Of a DNA stretch of 64,000 bases, positions 22,934 through 32,537 are shown piece after piece. Each line of letters opens with the position of its first letter. Within the stretch, counting starts at the first letter, position 1. The notes under the pieces were generated by a model. The model searched no databases. It was not told the origin of the DNA and saw only the letters and a program-made list of their open reading frames with translations. Position numbers and translations under genes: made by a program. Origin of the DNA: Paenibacillus herberti (GTDB taxonomy: Bacteria > Bacillota > Bacilli > Paenibacillales > Paenibacillaceae); the NCBI RefSeq assembly GCF_002233675.1, contig NZ_NMUQ01000003.1:381641-445640 (forward strand). The letters run 5' to 3'.

Positions 22934-25222
22934 ATGGCAGCCAATGAACAGGGAGTACGTTCGGTAGGAGAGCAATCGGCTCAATCGCCTCAATCCACCA
23001 TGTGGAGGGGCTTCCGCTCAGGCAAATGGCAGCGGCATATCGATGTGAATGACTTCATCGGCGCCAACATTAGCCCATACGATGGGAATGAGGGCTTTCT
23101 CGCGGAGCCGACGAAAGCCACGCGAAAGCTGTGGGATAACGTACTGGAGCTGATGCGGCAGGAAAGAGAAAACGGCGGCGTACTGGATGTGTCCACGGAC
23201 ATAGTTTCGACGATCACCTCGCATGATCCGGGTTATATTGACCGGGAGCTGGAGCAGATCGTCGGTCTGCAAACAGATGCGCCGTTGAAGCGCTCCGTGC
23301 AACCGCTCGGCGGCATTCGCATGGTCATAGACGCCTGTGAAGCGTATGGCTACAGGGCGTCGGACGATATGGTAAAGCTGTTTACCGACATCCGCAAGAC
23401 GCATAATCAAGGTGTATTCGATGCCTATACGTCTGAAATGCGCATGGCGCGCAAAGCCGGTATCATTACTGGCTTGCCGGATGCTTATGGACGCGGACGC
23501 ATTATCGGTGATTACCGACGTGTTGCTCTGTATGGCGTTGATCGTCTCATCTCCGACAAAAAAGCCGAGCTCAAACAGCGCGAGAACGGCGCTATGTCGG
23601 AAGATTCCATCCGCGCCCGCGAGGAGCTGTCGGAACAGATCCGCGCGTTGGCAGAATTGAAGCTGATGGCCGCAGCCTACGGCTTCGATATTTCCCAACC
23701 GGCGGGGACGGCGAAGGAAGCGGTTCAGTGGCTATATTTTGCCTATCTGGCTGCGATCAAAGAACAGAACGGTGCAGCGATGAGCATCGGGCGCATCTCC
23801 AGCTTCCTCGATATTTACATCAACCGCGACCTGAAGGAAGGAAACCTGCATGAAGCAGAAGCACAGGAGCTGATCGACCATCTTGTCATGAAGCTTAGGC
23901 TCGTCAAATTTCTTCGTACGCCTGATTACAACGAGCTGTTCAGCGGCGACCCCACTTGGGTAACGGAATCGATCGGCGGTTTGGGTCTCGATGGGCGCTC
24001 GCGAGTTACGAAAAACAGCTTCCGCTTCCTGCACACTCTGTACAATCTCGGCCCAGCTCCTGAGCCGAACTTGACGGTGCTGTGGTCGAACCAACTGCCG
24101 AAAGGCTTCAAGGAGTACTGTGCCAAAGTATCTATCGATACAAGCTCGATCCAGTACGAAAACGATGATCTTATGCGGCCGCTGTATGGCGATGACTATG
24201 GCATTGCCTGCTGTGTATCGGCGATGCGGATCGGCAAGCAGATGCAGTTTTTCGGAGCGCGGGCGAATTTGGCCAAGGCTCTGCTGTACGCGATCAACGG
24301 AGGTGTGGATGAGCAGCTTGGTGAGCAGGTGGGACCGGCTTATGCGCCGATTACTGCGGAAGTACTCGACTACAAAGACGTACTGGCGCGCTATAACGGC
24401 ATGCTGGATTGGCTGGCGGGATTGTACATCAACACGCTCAACGTCATCCATTATATGCATGATAAATACTGCTACGAGCGCATCGAAATGGCGCTTCATG
24501 ACGCCGAAATCGTTCGCACGATGGCTTGCGGCATAGCTGGCCTGTCGGTTGTCGCTGATTCGCTGAGCGCGATCAAATACGCTAAGGTCCGTCCGATCCG
24601 CGATGAGCGCGGGCTGGCAGTCGACTTTGTTATCGAGGGAGAATACCCGCAATATGGCAACAATGATGACCGTGTCGACGACATTGCCGTAGAGTTGACG
24701 GAGCGCTTCATGAACAAGCTCAAGCAGCATGATACCTACCGCGGCGCGGTACACACACAGTCCCTGCTGACCATTACTTCGAATGTTGTTTACGGCAAAA
24801 AAACCGGCAGTACGCCGGATGGCCGCAAGGCCGGCGAGCCGTTTGCTCCAGGCGCGAACCCGATGCACGGCCGCGACCGTAAGGGCGCTCTCGCCTCGCT
24901 GAACTCAGTCGCCAAGCTGCCGTATGACAGCAGCCTGGATGGCATCTCGAACACCTTTTCAATTATTCCAAAGGCGCTCGGCAAAGAAGCGGATGATCGC
25001 GTGCGTAACCTAGTATCGTTGCTAGATGGATACAGCACGAAGGGCGGCCATCATCTCAATATCAATGTGTTCAACCGCGAGCAGCTTATGGATGCTATGG
25101 AGCATCCCGAGCAGTATCCTCAGCTCACGATCCGCGTCTCGGGATACGCGGTCAACTTTATTAAGCTGACTCGGGAGCAGCAGCTTGATGTCATCAATCG
25201 GACGTTTCACGGATCGGTGTGA
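22934..25222 (+). CDS. pflB: Formate C-acetyltransferase (pyruvate formate-lyase)
   Basis: 762 residues, normal length for PFL. The adjacent catalytic cysteines Cys426-Cys427 lie in [15 protein letters not shown], and the glycyl-radical site Gly737 in [10 protein letters not shown] close to the C-terminus. The enzyme cleaves pyruvate with CoA to acetyl-CoA and formate without oxygen, and is destroyed by oxygen when activated. AAGGAGG lies eight bases before ATG. Its activase follows at 25356. The N-terminal 20 residues ([20 protein letters not shown]) are a low-complexity extension of unclear role. Confidence 0.95.
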   Translation: MAANEQGVRSVGEQSAQSPQSTMWRGFRSGKWQRHIDVNDFIGANISPYDGNEGFLAEPTKATRKLWDNVLELMRQERENGGVLDVSTDIVSTITSHDPGYIDRELEQIVGLQTDAPLKRSVQPLGGIRMVIDACEAYGYRASDDMVKLFTDIRKTHNQGVFDAYTSEMRMARKAGIITGLPDAYGRGRIIGDYRRVALYGVDRLISDKKAELKQRENGAMSEDSIRAREELSEQIRALAELKLMAAAYGFDISQPAGTAKEAVQWLYFAYLAAIKEQNGAAMSIGRISSFLDIYINRDLKEGNLHEAEAQELIDHLVMKLRLVKFLRTPDYNELFSGDPTWVTESIGGLGLDGRSRVTKNSFRFLHTLYNLGPAPEPNLTVLWSNQLPKGFKEYCAKVSIDTSSIQYENDDLMRPLYGDDYGIACCVSAMRIGKQMQFFGARANLAKALLYAINGGVDEQLGEQVGPAYAPITAEVLDYKDVLARYNGMLDWLAGLYINTLNVIHYMHDKYCYERIEMALHDAEIVRTMACGIAGLSVVADSLSAIKYAKVRPIRDERGLAVDFVIEGEYPQYGNNDDRVDDIAVELTERFMNKLKQHDTYRGAVHTQSLLTITSNVVYGKKTGSTPDGRKAGEPFAPGANPMHGRDRKGALASLNSVAKLPYDSSLDGISNTFSIIPKALGKEADDRVRNLVSLLDGYSTKGGHHLNINVFNREQLMDAMEHPEQYPQLTIRVSGYAVNFIKLTREQQLDVINRTFHGSV

Positions 25223-25355
25223 TGGCACTTGGAGGATGGCATCTGGATGGCTCAACGGAGTGTTCCGCTTCTACAAGGTCATACCAGTGCTCCGTTCAAG
25301 CCTGCACCGTTAAAATCCACCTGTATTGCCGTTATGAGAGAGGGAGGGAATCATC

Positions 25356-26123
25356 ATGCATACGGGGAGAATCCACTCTCTCGAAACGTTCGGAACGGTT
25401 GATGGTCCGGGAATCCGTTTCGTCTTGTTCATGCAAGGCTGCGCGTTGCAATGCCGTTACTGCCACAACCCCGATTCATGGGACATGACGGGTGGCAAGT
25501 CGTTTACAGTTGAGGAAATTTTGGCCGAAATGGAGCCTTACGTCGACTATTACAGGAGCTCAGGAGGTGGCATTACGGTCACCGGTGGTGAACCGACGCT
25601 GCAAGCGCCGTTCGTTGCAGAGTTGTTCCGCGAGTGCAAGGAGCGCTGGGGACTGCATACCGCCCTCGACTCCTCCGGTTTCTGTGACCCGCATCACGCC
25701 GAAGCGCTGCTGTCCGTGACGGATTTGGTGCTTTTGGATCTCAAATATATGGATTCCGAAGGTCATCGCCAGTTGACGACGCAGCCCAATGAGCGAATTC
25801 TCAACTTCGCTAGACATCTGTCGCAGCGAGGCATCCCGATGTGGATCAGGCGCGTGCTCGTGCCGGGATTGACGGACAACGCCGCCGACCTGCTGGCGCT
25901 AGGACGTTTCATTTCCGGCCTACGGAAGGTGGAGAGGGTCGAGGTGTTGCCTTACCATCGGATGGGTGTTTTCAAATGGCAGCAGCTAAACCGCGACTAC
26001 ACGCTGGAAGGCTGGCGCGAGCCAACCACGAATGAGGTTGAGCGAGCTGTGAAGTGGATCGAGCAGGGCCGGAGCGCGGGCGCCGCACTCCATAGCCGTC
26101 AACCGAGGGAGCGAGCAACATAA
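25356..26123 (+). CDS. pflA: Pyruvate formate-lyase activating enzyme (radical SAM)
   Basis: 255 residues starting MHTGRIHSLETFGTVDGPGI. The radical-SAM cluster motif C-x3-C-x2-C is Cys29, Cys33, Cys36 in GCALQCRYCHNPD. GGGITVTGGEPTLQ is the SAM-binding glycine-rich strand. It abstracts hydrogen from Gly737 of PflB using a [4Fe-4S] cluster and S-adenosylmethionine. AGAGGGAGGG precedes ATG. The 133-base gap after pflB contains no gene. The usual length for PflA is about 245-255. Confidence 0.95.
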   Translation: MHTGRIHSLETFGTVDGPGIRFVLFMQGCALQCRYCHNPDSWDMTGGKSFTVEEILAEMEPYVDYYRSSGGGITVTGGEPTLQAPFVAELFRECKERWGLHTALDSSGFCDPHHAEALLSVTDLVLLDLKYMDSEGHRQLTTQPNERILNFARHLSQRGIPMWIRRVLVPGLTDNAADLLALGRFISGLRKVERVEVLPYHRMGVFKWQQLNRDYTLEGWREPTTNEVERAVKWIEQGRSAGAALHSRQPRERAT

Positions 26124-26275
26124 CGCAGCGCAGCACAGTGGCAAGATAGCCGCAAAGCTAGGGGGCCATTAGCACAATGCGGCCAGCGAGACAATGCAAT
26201 GCAGTAGCCATATAGCCGCCAAGCGGGGGATAGAGCAGCGCAACGCAGTGAATGAACAGTAGGTAAGATCGAATA

Positions 26276-26324
26276 AGGGGCTGTCCCAAAAGTCATTGTT
26301 AGATGACTTTTGGGCTGCCCCTTA
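26276..26324. repeat. Long perfect-arm hairpin, possible mobile-element end
   Basis: AAGGGGC, TGT, CCCAAAAGTCAT mirrors ATGACTTTTGGG, CTG, CCCCTT around a six-base loop. The GGGGCTGTCCCAAAAGTC text is common at ends of insertion elements, but no transposase remains here. It could also serve as the pflA terminator, though T-run is poor. Confidence 0.45.
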
Positions 26325-26399
26325 ATTATTTTGATCGCCAGTACAAATATCGGCTGATAGTGCTGAATCGTTTTCGAATCTGAGGCGTTTTGAGCTTCG

Positions 26400-26460
26400 T
26401 TTGCATGAATCAGAGAACCTTCATGCGTAACGGACCTCAGAAGCCTTATTTCAGCAAAAT
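26400..26460 (-). repeat. Dispersed repeat copy (TAACGGACCTSAGAAGCC type)
   Basis: The plus strand reads TAACGGACCTCAGAAGCC then TTATTTCAGCAAAAT at 26428-26460, with an upstream ACCTTCATGCG extension. The same 33-base core, and on one side the same extension, occurs at 57176-57240 and in related form at 43333-43366 and 57025-57159. Confidence 0.6.
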
Positions 26461-27343
26461 GAAGTCTGAGCAGGAATTCTCGCAACTGGTCTTCCGGAAT
26501 TACACAGCGGCTACGCCCCAATTCCTCAAAGGGGAAATCTGCTGTTAACTCTCGACGGGAAGAGTCGCTCAGAAGGCATACCGCTTCATAGAGATTTACT
26601 GTTTCTGTGCCGTCCTCTTCCAGCAGGATGCCTTGTCGCAGCGTGCAGGTTCGTCCTGACAGTTTCTCGGCCACCCAAGATTCATGAACGGCAACCGCGA
26701 TGGTTGTGCCGCCATCTGAAAGCTGCTTAAGGATGGATAATAGCCGGACTGCGGCTTCATCGTCGAGTCCTGAGAAAGTGCTCGTCCAGCAGGAGAAGAT
26801 CCGGTTGGCGAAGAATGGCTTGCATAAGGTTCGTTTTTTGCAGCATGCCTTTGGAATAATGAGAGAGATGAGTTTTGGAGCGATAGGGCAAGTCGAACCA
26901 TTCATGCAACTCCTTGATTCGGTCTTGCAGAGGTTGCTTGTTCATACCGCTAATGCGGCCCATATGCGTCAAATACTCGTCCGATGTCATCTTCAGCTTA
27001 GGCAGCCGATCCGGGGTATAGCTAATCATTTTGGAAGGCTGGATGCTGCGCGTGCCAGAGTCGAGAGGGACGAGTCCGGCTGCCAGCTTCAGCAGTGTAC
27101 TCTTGCCGGAGCCGTTGCCGCCCCGAATGAATACTATTTCGCCCTCCTGTAGGCGGAGTGAGACGGAGGACAGAATGTCCCGATCACCATACCGTTTGCC
27201 AACATCACGTAGTAAAAGCAAGGGAGACTGGTTCACTCATTATTTCCTTTCTGGATGGAACCCGCTAGTTTAGGATATAAGCTGTATGTACACGTTTAAA
27301 GTGAAGATAAAGTTCCTGAATATTGGTAATGGAGTGGGGAATT

Positions 27344-28264
27344 ATGAGGCTTACCTATATTAAAACAGTTGCCTTGTCGGCAGCGCTGACGCTGCTTCCG
27401 GCAGGCTGCGGGCTGGCGAACAGCGGGACAGAGTCCCGCGACTTGCAGTCCCTTTCGCCGCCCCAGGCTAAGAGCGGGCAGCCTGGACCTGCTGCTTCAG
27501 CGCCTGGCGCAACTCAGCAAAAACCGCCGGTCCCGTCGCAGCAGCCGTTGCCATCGACCAAGCCGGCAGCTAAGCTCAGCCTGACAGCATCACCGGAGCC
27601 TTCCGCCAAGCCCAATGTGAAGGGGGAAAAACAAACTGTGGAACGCAAGCGCAAGCTGCCTGCAGGATTCCTTTACCTCGATGAGGTCATTCCTAACGCT
27701 CAGTATGAAATCCGTTATTACGGCGAGTTTAATTTCATCGGCAAAAGGCTGAACGGCTACAATGCGCCGCTGGCCGTCATGACGGAGCAGGCTGCCGGGG
27801 CACTGAATGGAGTACATAAGTCCCTTTCGGCGAAGGGGTACGGATTGAAGATTTTTGATGCCTACCGACCAGTAAAGACCGTGAAGCAGTTTGTTGCCTG
27901 GTCCAAGGACGAGGGCGATACAAAGATGAAGCAGGAATTCTATCCCGAGGTGGACAAGTCCAAAACGTTCAAGCTCGGCTACATCTCCTCACGCTCCGGT
28001 CATTCGCGCGGCAGTACAGTTGATCTGACGCTGTACCATCTCGCTACCGGCAAAGAGGTCGATATGGGATCTCCTTTTGATTTTTTTGGAGACATCTCCA
28101 GCCACGGTACAAAAAAGATCAGCAAAGAGCAGGCTCTGGCGCGTTCGGTGCTCAAGCGGGCCATGGAGCAAGGCGGCTTCAAGCCCTATAGCAAGGAATG
28201 GTGGCATTATACAATGGAGAAGGAGCCCTATCCGAAGCGGTATTTTGATTTTAACATCGAGTAA
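27344..28264 (+). CDS. VanX-like D-Ala-D-Ala dipeptidase / M15 peptidase lipoprotein
   Basis: 306 residues. The N-terminus is a lipoprotein signal with lipobox LPAGC, followed by a Pro/Ala/Ser-rich linker of about 85 residues. The catalytic domain has FDAYRP, the zinc motif [10 protein letters not shown] and the final ligand pair EWWHY, the D-Ala-D-Ala dipeptidase (M15D) arrangement. It should hydrolyse D-Ala-D-Ala or trim peptidoglycan stems outside the membrane. ATG 27344 is preferred over 27323 because it gives the better signal peptide and has GGGGA upstream. No vanHA or regulator genes lie nearby, so recycling rather than vancomycin resistance is likely. Confidence 0.85.
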   Translation: MRLTYIKTVALSAALTLLPAGCGLANSGTESRDLQSLSPPQAKSGQPGPAASAPGATQQKPPVPSQQPLPSTKPAAKLSLTASPEPSAKPNVKGEKQTVERKRKLPAGFLYLDEVIPNAQYEIRYYGEFNFIGKRLNGYNAPLAVMTEQAAGALNGVHKSLSAKGYGLKIFDAYRPVKTVKQFVAWSKDEGDTKMKQEFYPEVDKSKTFKLGYISSRSGHSRGSTVDLTLYHLATGKEVDMGSPFDFFGDISSHGTKKISKEQALARSVLKRAMEQGGFKPYSKEWWHYTMEKEPYPKRYFDFNIE

Positions 28265-28272
28265 CTAATCAC

Positions 28273-28318
28273 AAAAGGACCTGGTTCCCGCATAGATGCG
28301 AAAAATCAGGTCCTTTTT
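28273..28318. terminator. Bidirectional terminator
   Basis: AAAAGGACCTG pairs with CAGGTCCTTTTT across a 23-base loop. It stands between the converging dipeptidase and SEC-C genes. Confidence 0.8.
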
Positions 28319-28324
28319 GAACGT

Positions 28325-29767
28325 TTATTGTTGCTGTTTCAGCCAGGCTCTGAGTTTAGCCAGCTCCGGCTTAATCCACAATTTTCTATGGCTATAGGCA
28401 TAATTCTCTGCTTCACTTTCATCTCCGGCAGTGATGTAGTCGTTCTGCATCCGGGACAGTTTCTTTTGGCCGGTAACATAAGCGATCACATACGGATTGG
28501 CCTTGCGGGCAGCGCTGGCGAGAGGAGCCAGCCTATCGCTGATCCCATTTTTGAGATATTCCAGCACAAGCCGATCATAAAGAACGTTTGTTGTATGCTC
28601 TTCATGCTCGTCAAACAGCTGCTGAGCAAGCTTCAGCTCGTTTTGGTTCAAATAAATCGCTAGGAGCTCATATCTCACGCCAAGATTGTCATTGGGACAT
28701 AACGTCAACAGCTCTTCGTATTGAGAGGCTGCGTCTTTGTCGTTATCTTCCTCTTGAAGCAGCTGAGCATAAGCAAATTTGGCGCGCATAAAGGGCCGAG
28801 TCTCGATCAAGCCCCAGAAATGCCCCGTGTTTTCCTTGAAGAAGTCCGCTCCCAAGCTGGTCTTCGCCGCTTCCATGCCGAGTTTTGCATAATGCAGTGC
28901 ATCCCTCACTGTCTTTGCTTCCTGAGAATAAATCAAGTATATGTCGGCATTGCCAGGATCGAGTTTCATGGCCTGTTTCGCCAGTTCAATCCGCTTTTTG
29001 GAGTTTGGCTCACGATCTGCTGTTATGAGCAGCTCTCGGGCTTGCTGAGCTCTGCTCGCTTGGTTATTGATCGGTTTAGGAGACCCATCCCGCATAAGCT
29101 TGTCCAGGAAGGCTTGCGCTTCTGCGCTGGATTGGAAATTCTGAGCGTTTAGCAGCTCGGTAATGGCGCGCATTTGCTCTTCACCCTCTTTGAGTGAGAA
29201 TCCCTGTTGTCTGGATTCACTAGGGTGAGTAATGGGAGAATCGCCTGGTAGTAACCCGTTATGCCGCATGTAATCAAAGAGCTGAGCGAAGCAACGGCTC
29301 AAGGTTCCCTCAGATACTGCGTGTTGGATCGCGAGCTCCTTCTGCGTTGTATCAACGGACAAGTTAATAGCCGCCATATATTCCAAAGCTCCAGCAAAGC
29401 CTCCAGACTTGCGGAATTTCGGTTCGATTTCACTTGAGAACTGATGCCAGTTGGTGGTCAAGTTGAATACAAATTGTCGAGCCTGTCCGTGGTGAAGGGA
29501 ATAGTTGCGATGGAGCCTGGAGACGAAAATCTCCGCCACTTCTTTGTATGCCTCGGATTTCCAGATCAGCATGTCACTGATGGTTTCCATCATCTGATCC
29601 AGGCTGTATTGGCTCTCTGGAGGCCTGGTGCTACCAGGGAACTGAATTACATTTCCGTGGCTTGCCATGCTGTTCTTTTTCTGAAGCTCATCCTTTTGTA
29701 TACAGCATTTTTTATATTTTTTTCCGCTTCCGCAATAACATGTTTCGTTTCTTCCAATCGGTTTCAT
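28325..29767 (-). CDS. SEC-C motif protein with TPR-like region
   Basis: 480 residues. The N-terminus MKPIGRNETCYCGSGKKYKK is a SEC-C zinc-binding motif (C-x-C-x8-C-C, completed by CC at 22-23), as found at the end of SecA and in many small adaptor proteins. The rest is helical; residues about 290-430 look like tetratricopeptide repeats (LAKQAMKLDPGNADIYLIYS, KFAYAQLLQEEDNDKDAASQ). ATG 29767 with AGGAG seven bases before it is far better than the 70-codon-longer frame. Cytosolic; role unknown, perhaps protein binding through the TPR part. Confidence 0.75.
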   Translation of the reverse strand: MKPIGRNETCYCGSGKKYKKCCIQKDELQKKNSMASHGNVIQFPGSTRPPESQYSLDQMMETISDMLIWKSEAYKEVAEIFVSRLHRNYSLHHGQARQFVFNLTTNWHQFSSEIEPKFRKSGGFAGALEYMAAINLSVDTTQKELAIQHAVSEGTLSRCFAQLFDYMRHNGLLPGDSPITHPSESRQQGFSLKEGEEQMRAITELLNAQNFQSSAEAQAFLDKLMRDGSPKPINNQASRAQQARELLITADREPNSKKRIELAKQAMKLDPGNADIYLIYSQEAKTVRDALHYAKLGMEAAKTSLGADFFKENTGHFWGLIETRPFMRAKFAYAQLLQEEDNDKDAASQYEELLTLCPNDNLGVRYELLAIYLNQNELKLAQQLFDEHEEHTTNVLYDRLVLEYLKNGISDRLAPLASAARKANPYVIAYVTGQKKLSRMQNDYITAGDESEAENYAYSHRKLWIKPELAKLRAWLKQQQ

Positions 29768-29936
29768 TTCTAAACTCCTGTTCAATTCGTTTCTCTCATT
29801 ATACCGAATTTCGACGCTTTCTTCCAAAAAGGTGGTGGAGGAACAGATTTGCTGCGATTTAATCGCGCTTGCGCCTAGCCCATTTAATATTCTATCATGA
29901 GAACTAGTGTTCTTTGAAGAGCGGAGGGATCGTTGA

Positions 29937-30587
29937 ATGAGCAATGCAAGAAAAAGGCTGAAGATTGAGGCGCCCAAGCTTCCAGCGGAGCTGTCGGAGC
30001 TGCAAATTCCTGAGCGTTTACATACGAGGGATATCCTCGAGCTGGGAATTGTTCAGGACGGGGTCATCGAGGATCAGGAGGCGTCCAAAGTCATTTTTGA
30101 CGGGATGCGGTTTCGGAATGTTACGTTCACATCGGTGTCGCTGCGCGAGTTGGAGCTTACCGACGTCATTTTTGAGAAATGTGACCTGTCCAATGCCGAT
30201 TTCAGCGGCGCGGTCATTCACCGGGCGGAGTTCCACTCCTGCAAAATGATTGGCGTTGATCTGAGCGATGCGACGCTGCGCAATGTGCTGTTCGAGGATT
30301 GCCTGCTTGATTACGCCAATCTGCGGGCATCTACAGCCAAACATGTCGTATATGCAGAGAGCTCTATGAATAGGTCGGACTTCTGTATGTCCAAGCTCGC
30401 CAAGACGGAGTTCCATCGCTGCAAGCTTGATGGAGCCCAGCTTGGGACGGAGCTGAAGGGCATCGACCTGAGCGATTGCGAATTCAACGGCCTGGCGGTC
30501 AAGCCGGAGGATTTGAAGGGCTGTATCATTTCTCGGGAGCAGGCGTTTATTTTTGCTAGCCTTTTTGGACTTGTGCTTAAGGATTAG
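29937..30587 (+). CDS. Pentapeptide-repeat protein
   Basis: 216 residues. From about residue 55 the chain shows the five-residue period A(D/N)LSX: FRNVTFTSVSLRELELTDVI, then CDLSNADFSGAVIHRAEF and later ANLRAS, MNRSDF, LDGAQL. Such proteins form a right-handed quadrilateral beta-helix. Relatives include Qnr and MfpA, which mimic DNA and protect gyrase, but most have no known role and this one lacks a Qnr-type loop I can identify. AGGGA upstream of ATG is moderate. Monocistronic. Confidence 0.8.
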   Translation: MSNARKRLKIEAPKLPAELSELQIPERLHTRDILELGIVQDGVIEDQEASKVIFDGMRFRNVTFTSVSLRELELTDVIFEKCDLSNADFSGAVIHRAEFHSCKMIGVDLSDATLRNVLFEDCLLDYANLRASTAKHVVYAESSMNRSDFCMSKLAKTEFHRCKLDGAQLGTELKGIDLSDCEFNGLAVKPEDLKGCIISREQAFIFASLFGLVLKD

Positions 30588-30671
30588 GTGATCGATCCGG
30601 GATGTAACTGATCGATTGTTGATTTTATCTTGATGAATTGGAATATGAAGGGCGACACCTAAAAACAAAAA

Positions 30672-30815
30672 GGCCCATGTTGGTTTCGGGTAAAATGGAA
30701 GTTACCACTCAACATACGGGAATGGAACTGTTCCGATTGCGGAACGCAGCATGACCGAGATCATAATGCCAGTATGAATATCCTGAAAGAAGGACTTCGT
30801 TTGCTTGTTGGGTGA
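30672..30815 (+). pseudogene. TnpB (IS200/IS605) C-terminal remnant
   Basis: An open frame without start reads KLPLNIREWNCSDCGTQHDR then DHNASMNILKEGLRLLVG and TGA. The C-x2-C zinc ribbon half followed by DRDHNASMNI (third RuvC acidic motif) is the characteristic end of TnpB, the RNA-guided nuclease ancestral to Cas12. Everything upstream of the zinc ribbon is missing. Confidence 0.8.
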
Positions 30816-30920
30816 CCCCAACTGAACAGCGGGAACCGCAGAGATCGCTTGCTAAATAAGAGAGGGTTGCTTCTCTGTTCGCAAGAATCCCCCACCTCTA
30901 TAGGCCTATGCAAGTGGGGG
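30816..30920 (+). ncRNA. Right end of the TnpB element, candidate reRNA (omega RNA) scaffold remnant
   Basis: Directly after the tnpB stop the sequence has ACCCCAACTGAACAGCGGG, then GCGAAC-type stems, and closes with CCCCCAC / GTGGGGG arms (30889-30920), the subterminal palindrome expected at the right end of IS605-type elements. In intact elements this region is transcribed as the guide RNA scaffold, with guide sequence beyond the end. Confidence 0.5.
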
Positions 30921-31057
30921 AAGTGTTCAACGTATGCGTTTTTGGAGTCTGTAAATAAAGTAGTCGGATAGGCAGCCTATCTTTCTATTATTTATACACT
31001 CTTAAAGATTCATTCTCATATCTTTTAAGTACAAACTATGTACTGGAGTGATAAAGA

Positions 31058-31285
31058 GTGAAACTTAAAAAGAGTGGTCTGAAAAATTCTATTCGACTCC
31101 CTAAAGTCGTAAGCATTCCCAATGTGCTATACCAATCTCTTCAAGGAAAATACTTTATAGGACAAACGGAAACGCTGACGATCGGCCAAGGAGCAAATGC
31201 GTGGGGCGGCTTAATTAACCCTGCTACCTCCAGCACGATCAAGGCTAGAATCGCTTTCGGCTGGTTTGAAGAACCGGTATCCTAA
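31058..31285 (+). CDS. DUF6143-like protein, probably internally deleted
   Basis: 75 residues: a basic head MKLKKSGLKNSIRLPKVVSI, then LYQSLQGKYFIGQTETLTIG and QGANAWGGLINPATS. This matches my memory of the N-terminal signature of DUF6143 proteins of spore formers. It then jumps to STIKARIAFGWFEEPVS, which looks like a family C-terminus, so the middle is likely missing. A GGAGTG ribosome site precedes GTG/ATG. Function of the family is unknown. Family assignment is from memory and should be checked. Confidence 0.45.
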   Translation: MKLKKSGLKNSIRLPKVVSIPNVLYQSLQGKYFIGQTETLTIGQGANAWGGLINPATSSTIKARIAFGWFEEPVS

Positions 31286-31338
31286 CAATCCACTTTAATT
31301 GACTCCGTAAAGAAGCTGTTATCGTCATCAATGAACAG

Positions 31339-31581
31339 GTGGCTAAGCTTGCCAAGCGCAATCTTCAAGCTTCCGCTACCCAAATCGCGAGTGGAGGAGG
31401 CAGCGGAGTAGGCAAGGCTGCCATCCTGTTGTATGATGGAAGGACTAAACTATGCGTAACTGGCGGAGCATGGGGAACCATGAGGGAGCGCATAGATAAA
31501 CATGCCGTACGCCTGGGCAGAGGTAGGGGGACAACCGTCCCCTTACCTCTTTTTGTTCAATTCACTATTTCGAAGGGATGA
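31339..31581 (+). CDS. Doubtful short ORF, gene remnant
   Basis: 80 residues with coding-like text at the start (VAKLAKRNLQASATQIASGG, VGKAAILLYDGRTKL) and a tail that merely reads through the terminator at 31519. The frame is open upstream of the GTG to 31300 without a start or ribosome site. Probably the end of a broken gene. Confidence 0.25.
   Translation: MAKLAKRNLQASATQIASGGGSGVGKAAILLYDGRTKLCVTGGAWGTMRERIDKHAVRLGRGRGTTVPLPLFVQFTISKG
31519..31555 (+). terminator. Rho-independent terminator before folD
   Basis: AGAGGTAGGGGGAC pairs with GTCCCCTTACCTCT around AACC; T-run TTTTT follows. Confidence 0.8.
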
Positions 31582-31586
31582 TGACG

Positions 31587-32435
31587 ATGATCTCGGAAGC
31601 ATTGATTTTGGATGGCGCGCGGGTTGCTGCGGACATGAAGGAGAAGCTGGGGGATAAGGTGAGCCGTCTAGCGGAGCAAGGGGTGATTCCTTGTTTGGCT
31701 ACGATTTTGGTAGGAGGAGATCCGGCATCCGCGACTTATGTGAAAATGAAAGGCAATGCATGCAAACGGCTCGGTATTCAATCGATTCGCATCGACTTGC
31801 CAGAGCATACGTCGACGGAAGAGCTGCTCGCGGCGATTCGGGAGCTGAATTTGGACCCTAAAGTGCATGGGATTCTGCTACAGCATCCCGTTCCCCATCA
31901 TATCAATGAGCGGGCGGCTTTTGACGCAATTGCTATCGAAAAGGATGTGGATGGCGTAACGACGCTTGGTTTCGCTCGGACAGCATTTGGCTTCGCCGAT
32001 TTCCCTGCCTGTACACCTGCAGCAATCGTGGCTATTCTGGACTACTACAATATCCCGATTGAGGGCAAACATGCGGTTGTTATCGGTAGAAGCCCGATTC
32101 TCGGCAAGCCGGTCTCTCAAATGCTGCTGAATCGGAATGCTACGGTTACAACCTGCCATTCTAAAACTACGAATCTCGCCGATCTGGTGCGGTTAGGCGA
32201 TATCGTTGTAGCAGCCGTCGGTAAAGCGAAATTCGTGCAGGCAGACTGGATCAAGCCTGGGGCGGTTGTCCTTGATGCCGGGTACAATGAAGGCAACGTT
32301 GGGGATGTGGATTACGAGGCTTGTTTAGAAAATGTCTCCGCCATCACACCCGTTCCTGCTGGTGTCGGGCCTGTCACGATTGCCACGCTGCTCAAGCATA
32401 CGGTGGAGGCGGCGGAGAAAGCAGTTTCCGTGTAG
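31587..32435 (+). CDS. folD: Bifunctional methylene-THF dehydrogenase / methenyl-THF cyclohydrolase
   Basis: 282 residues of normal FolD length. The catalytic lysine lies in YVKMKGNACKRLGI, with HGILLQHPVPHHI and the NADP-binding GRSPILGKPVSQML. The C-terminal PVPAGVGPVTIATLLKHTVE is the family end signature. It interconverts 5,10-methylene-, methenyl- and 10-formyl-tetrahydrofolate in the cytosol. The start region has three ATGs (31578, 31581, 31587); GAAGGG favours 31587. It stands alone between terminators and next to a second fnr gene, and could help use formate from PFL, though this is only positional inference. Confidence 0.9.
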   Translation: MISEALILDGARVAADMKEKLGDKVSRLAEQGVIPCLATILVGGDPASATYVKMKGNACKRLGIQSIRIDLPEHTSTEELLAAIRELNLDPKVHGILLQHPVPHHINERAAFDAIAIEKDVDGVTTLGFARTAFGFADFPACTPAAIVAILDYYNIPIEGKHAVVIGRSPILGKPVSQMLLNRNATVTTCHSKTTNLADLVRLGDIVVAAVGKAKFVQADWIKPGAVVLDAGYNEGNVGDVDYEACLENVSAITPVPAGVGPVTIATLLKHTVEAAEKAVSV

Positions 32436-32480
32436 TCTCGGCCCGGAATGGGCCTGATAAGCAATCAAAAAAGCAATCAA

Positions 32481-32517
32481 AAAGCGGAAGGCCTCAGAGG
32501 AGGTCTTCCGCTTTTTG
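32481..32517. terminator. Bidirectional terminator
   Basis: AAAGCGGAAG-CCTC pairs with GAGG-CTTCCGCTTTTT between converging folD and fnr2. Confidence 0.85.
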
Positions 32518-32537
32518 AATCGTATAATTGGACCACA

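Larger units (their letters stand above)
26099..27236 (-). pseudogene. ABC transporter ATP-binding protein, frameshifted
   Basis: From ATG 27236 the minus strand encodes an ABC ATPase: Walker A GGNGSGKSTLLKL, signature LSHYSKGMLQKT and Walker B LLLLDE. The expected LDEPFSGLDDE is broken by an extra base near 26780, giving LDEHFLRTRR and a stop. The continuation TFSGLDDEAAVRLLSILKQL, then ISDGGTT-like text and the H-loop VHES lie in the neighbouring frame. That frame stays open to 26099, but beyond about 26465 it runs through a dispersed repeat and the hairpin at 26276, so the genuine C-terminus was also lost. No permease gene is adjacent. Either a pseudogene or one sequencing error plus an odd tail. 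Confidence 0.7.

Noticed and set aside
23732..24868. 378-codon open frame on the minus strand
   Set aside because: Antisense shadow of pflB, no start signal.
27344..28264. Vancomycin resistance cluster
   Set aside because: Only a VanX-like dipeptidase is present; vanH, a D-Ala-D-Lac ligase and vanRS are absent on both sides.
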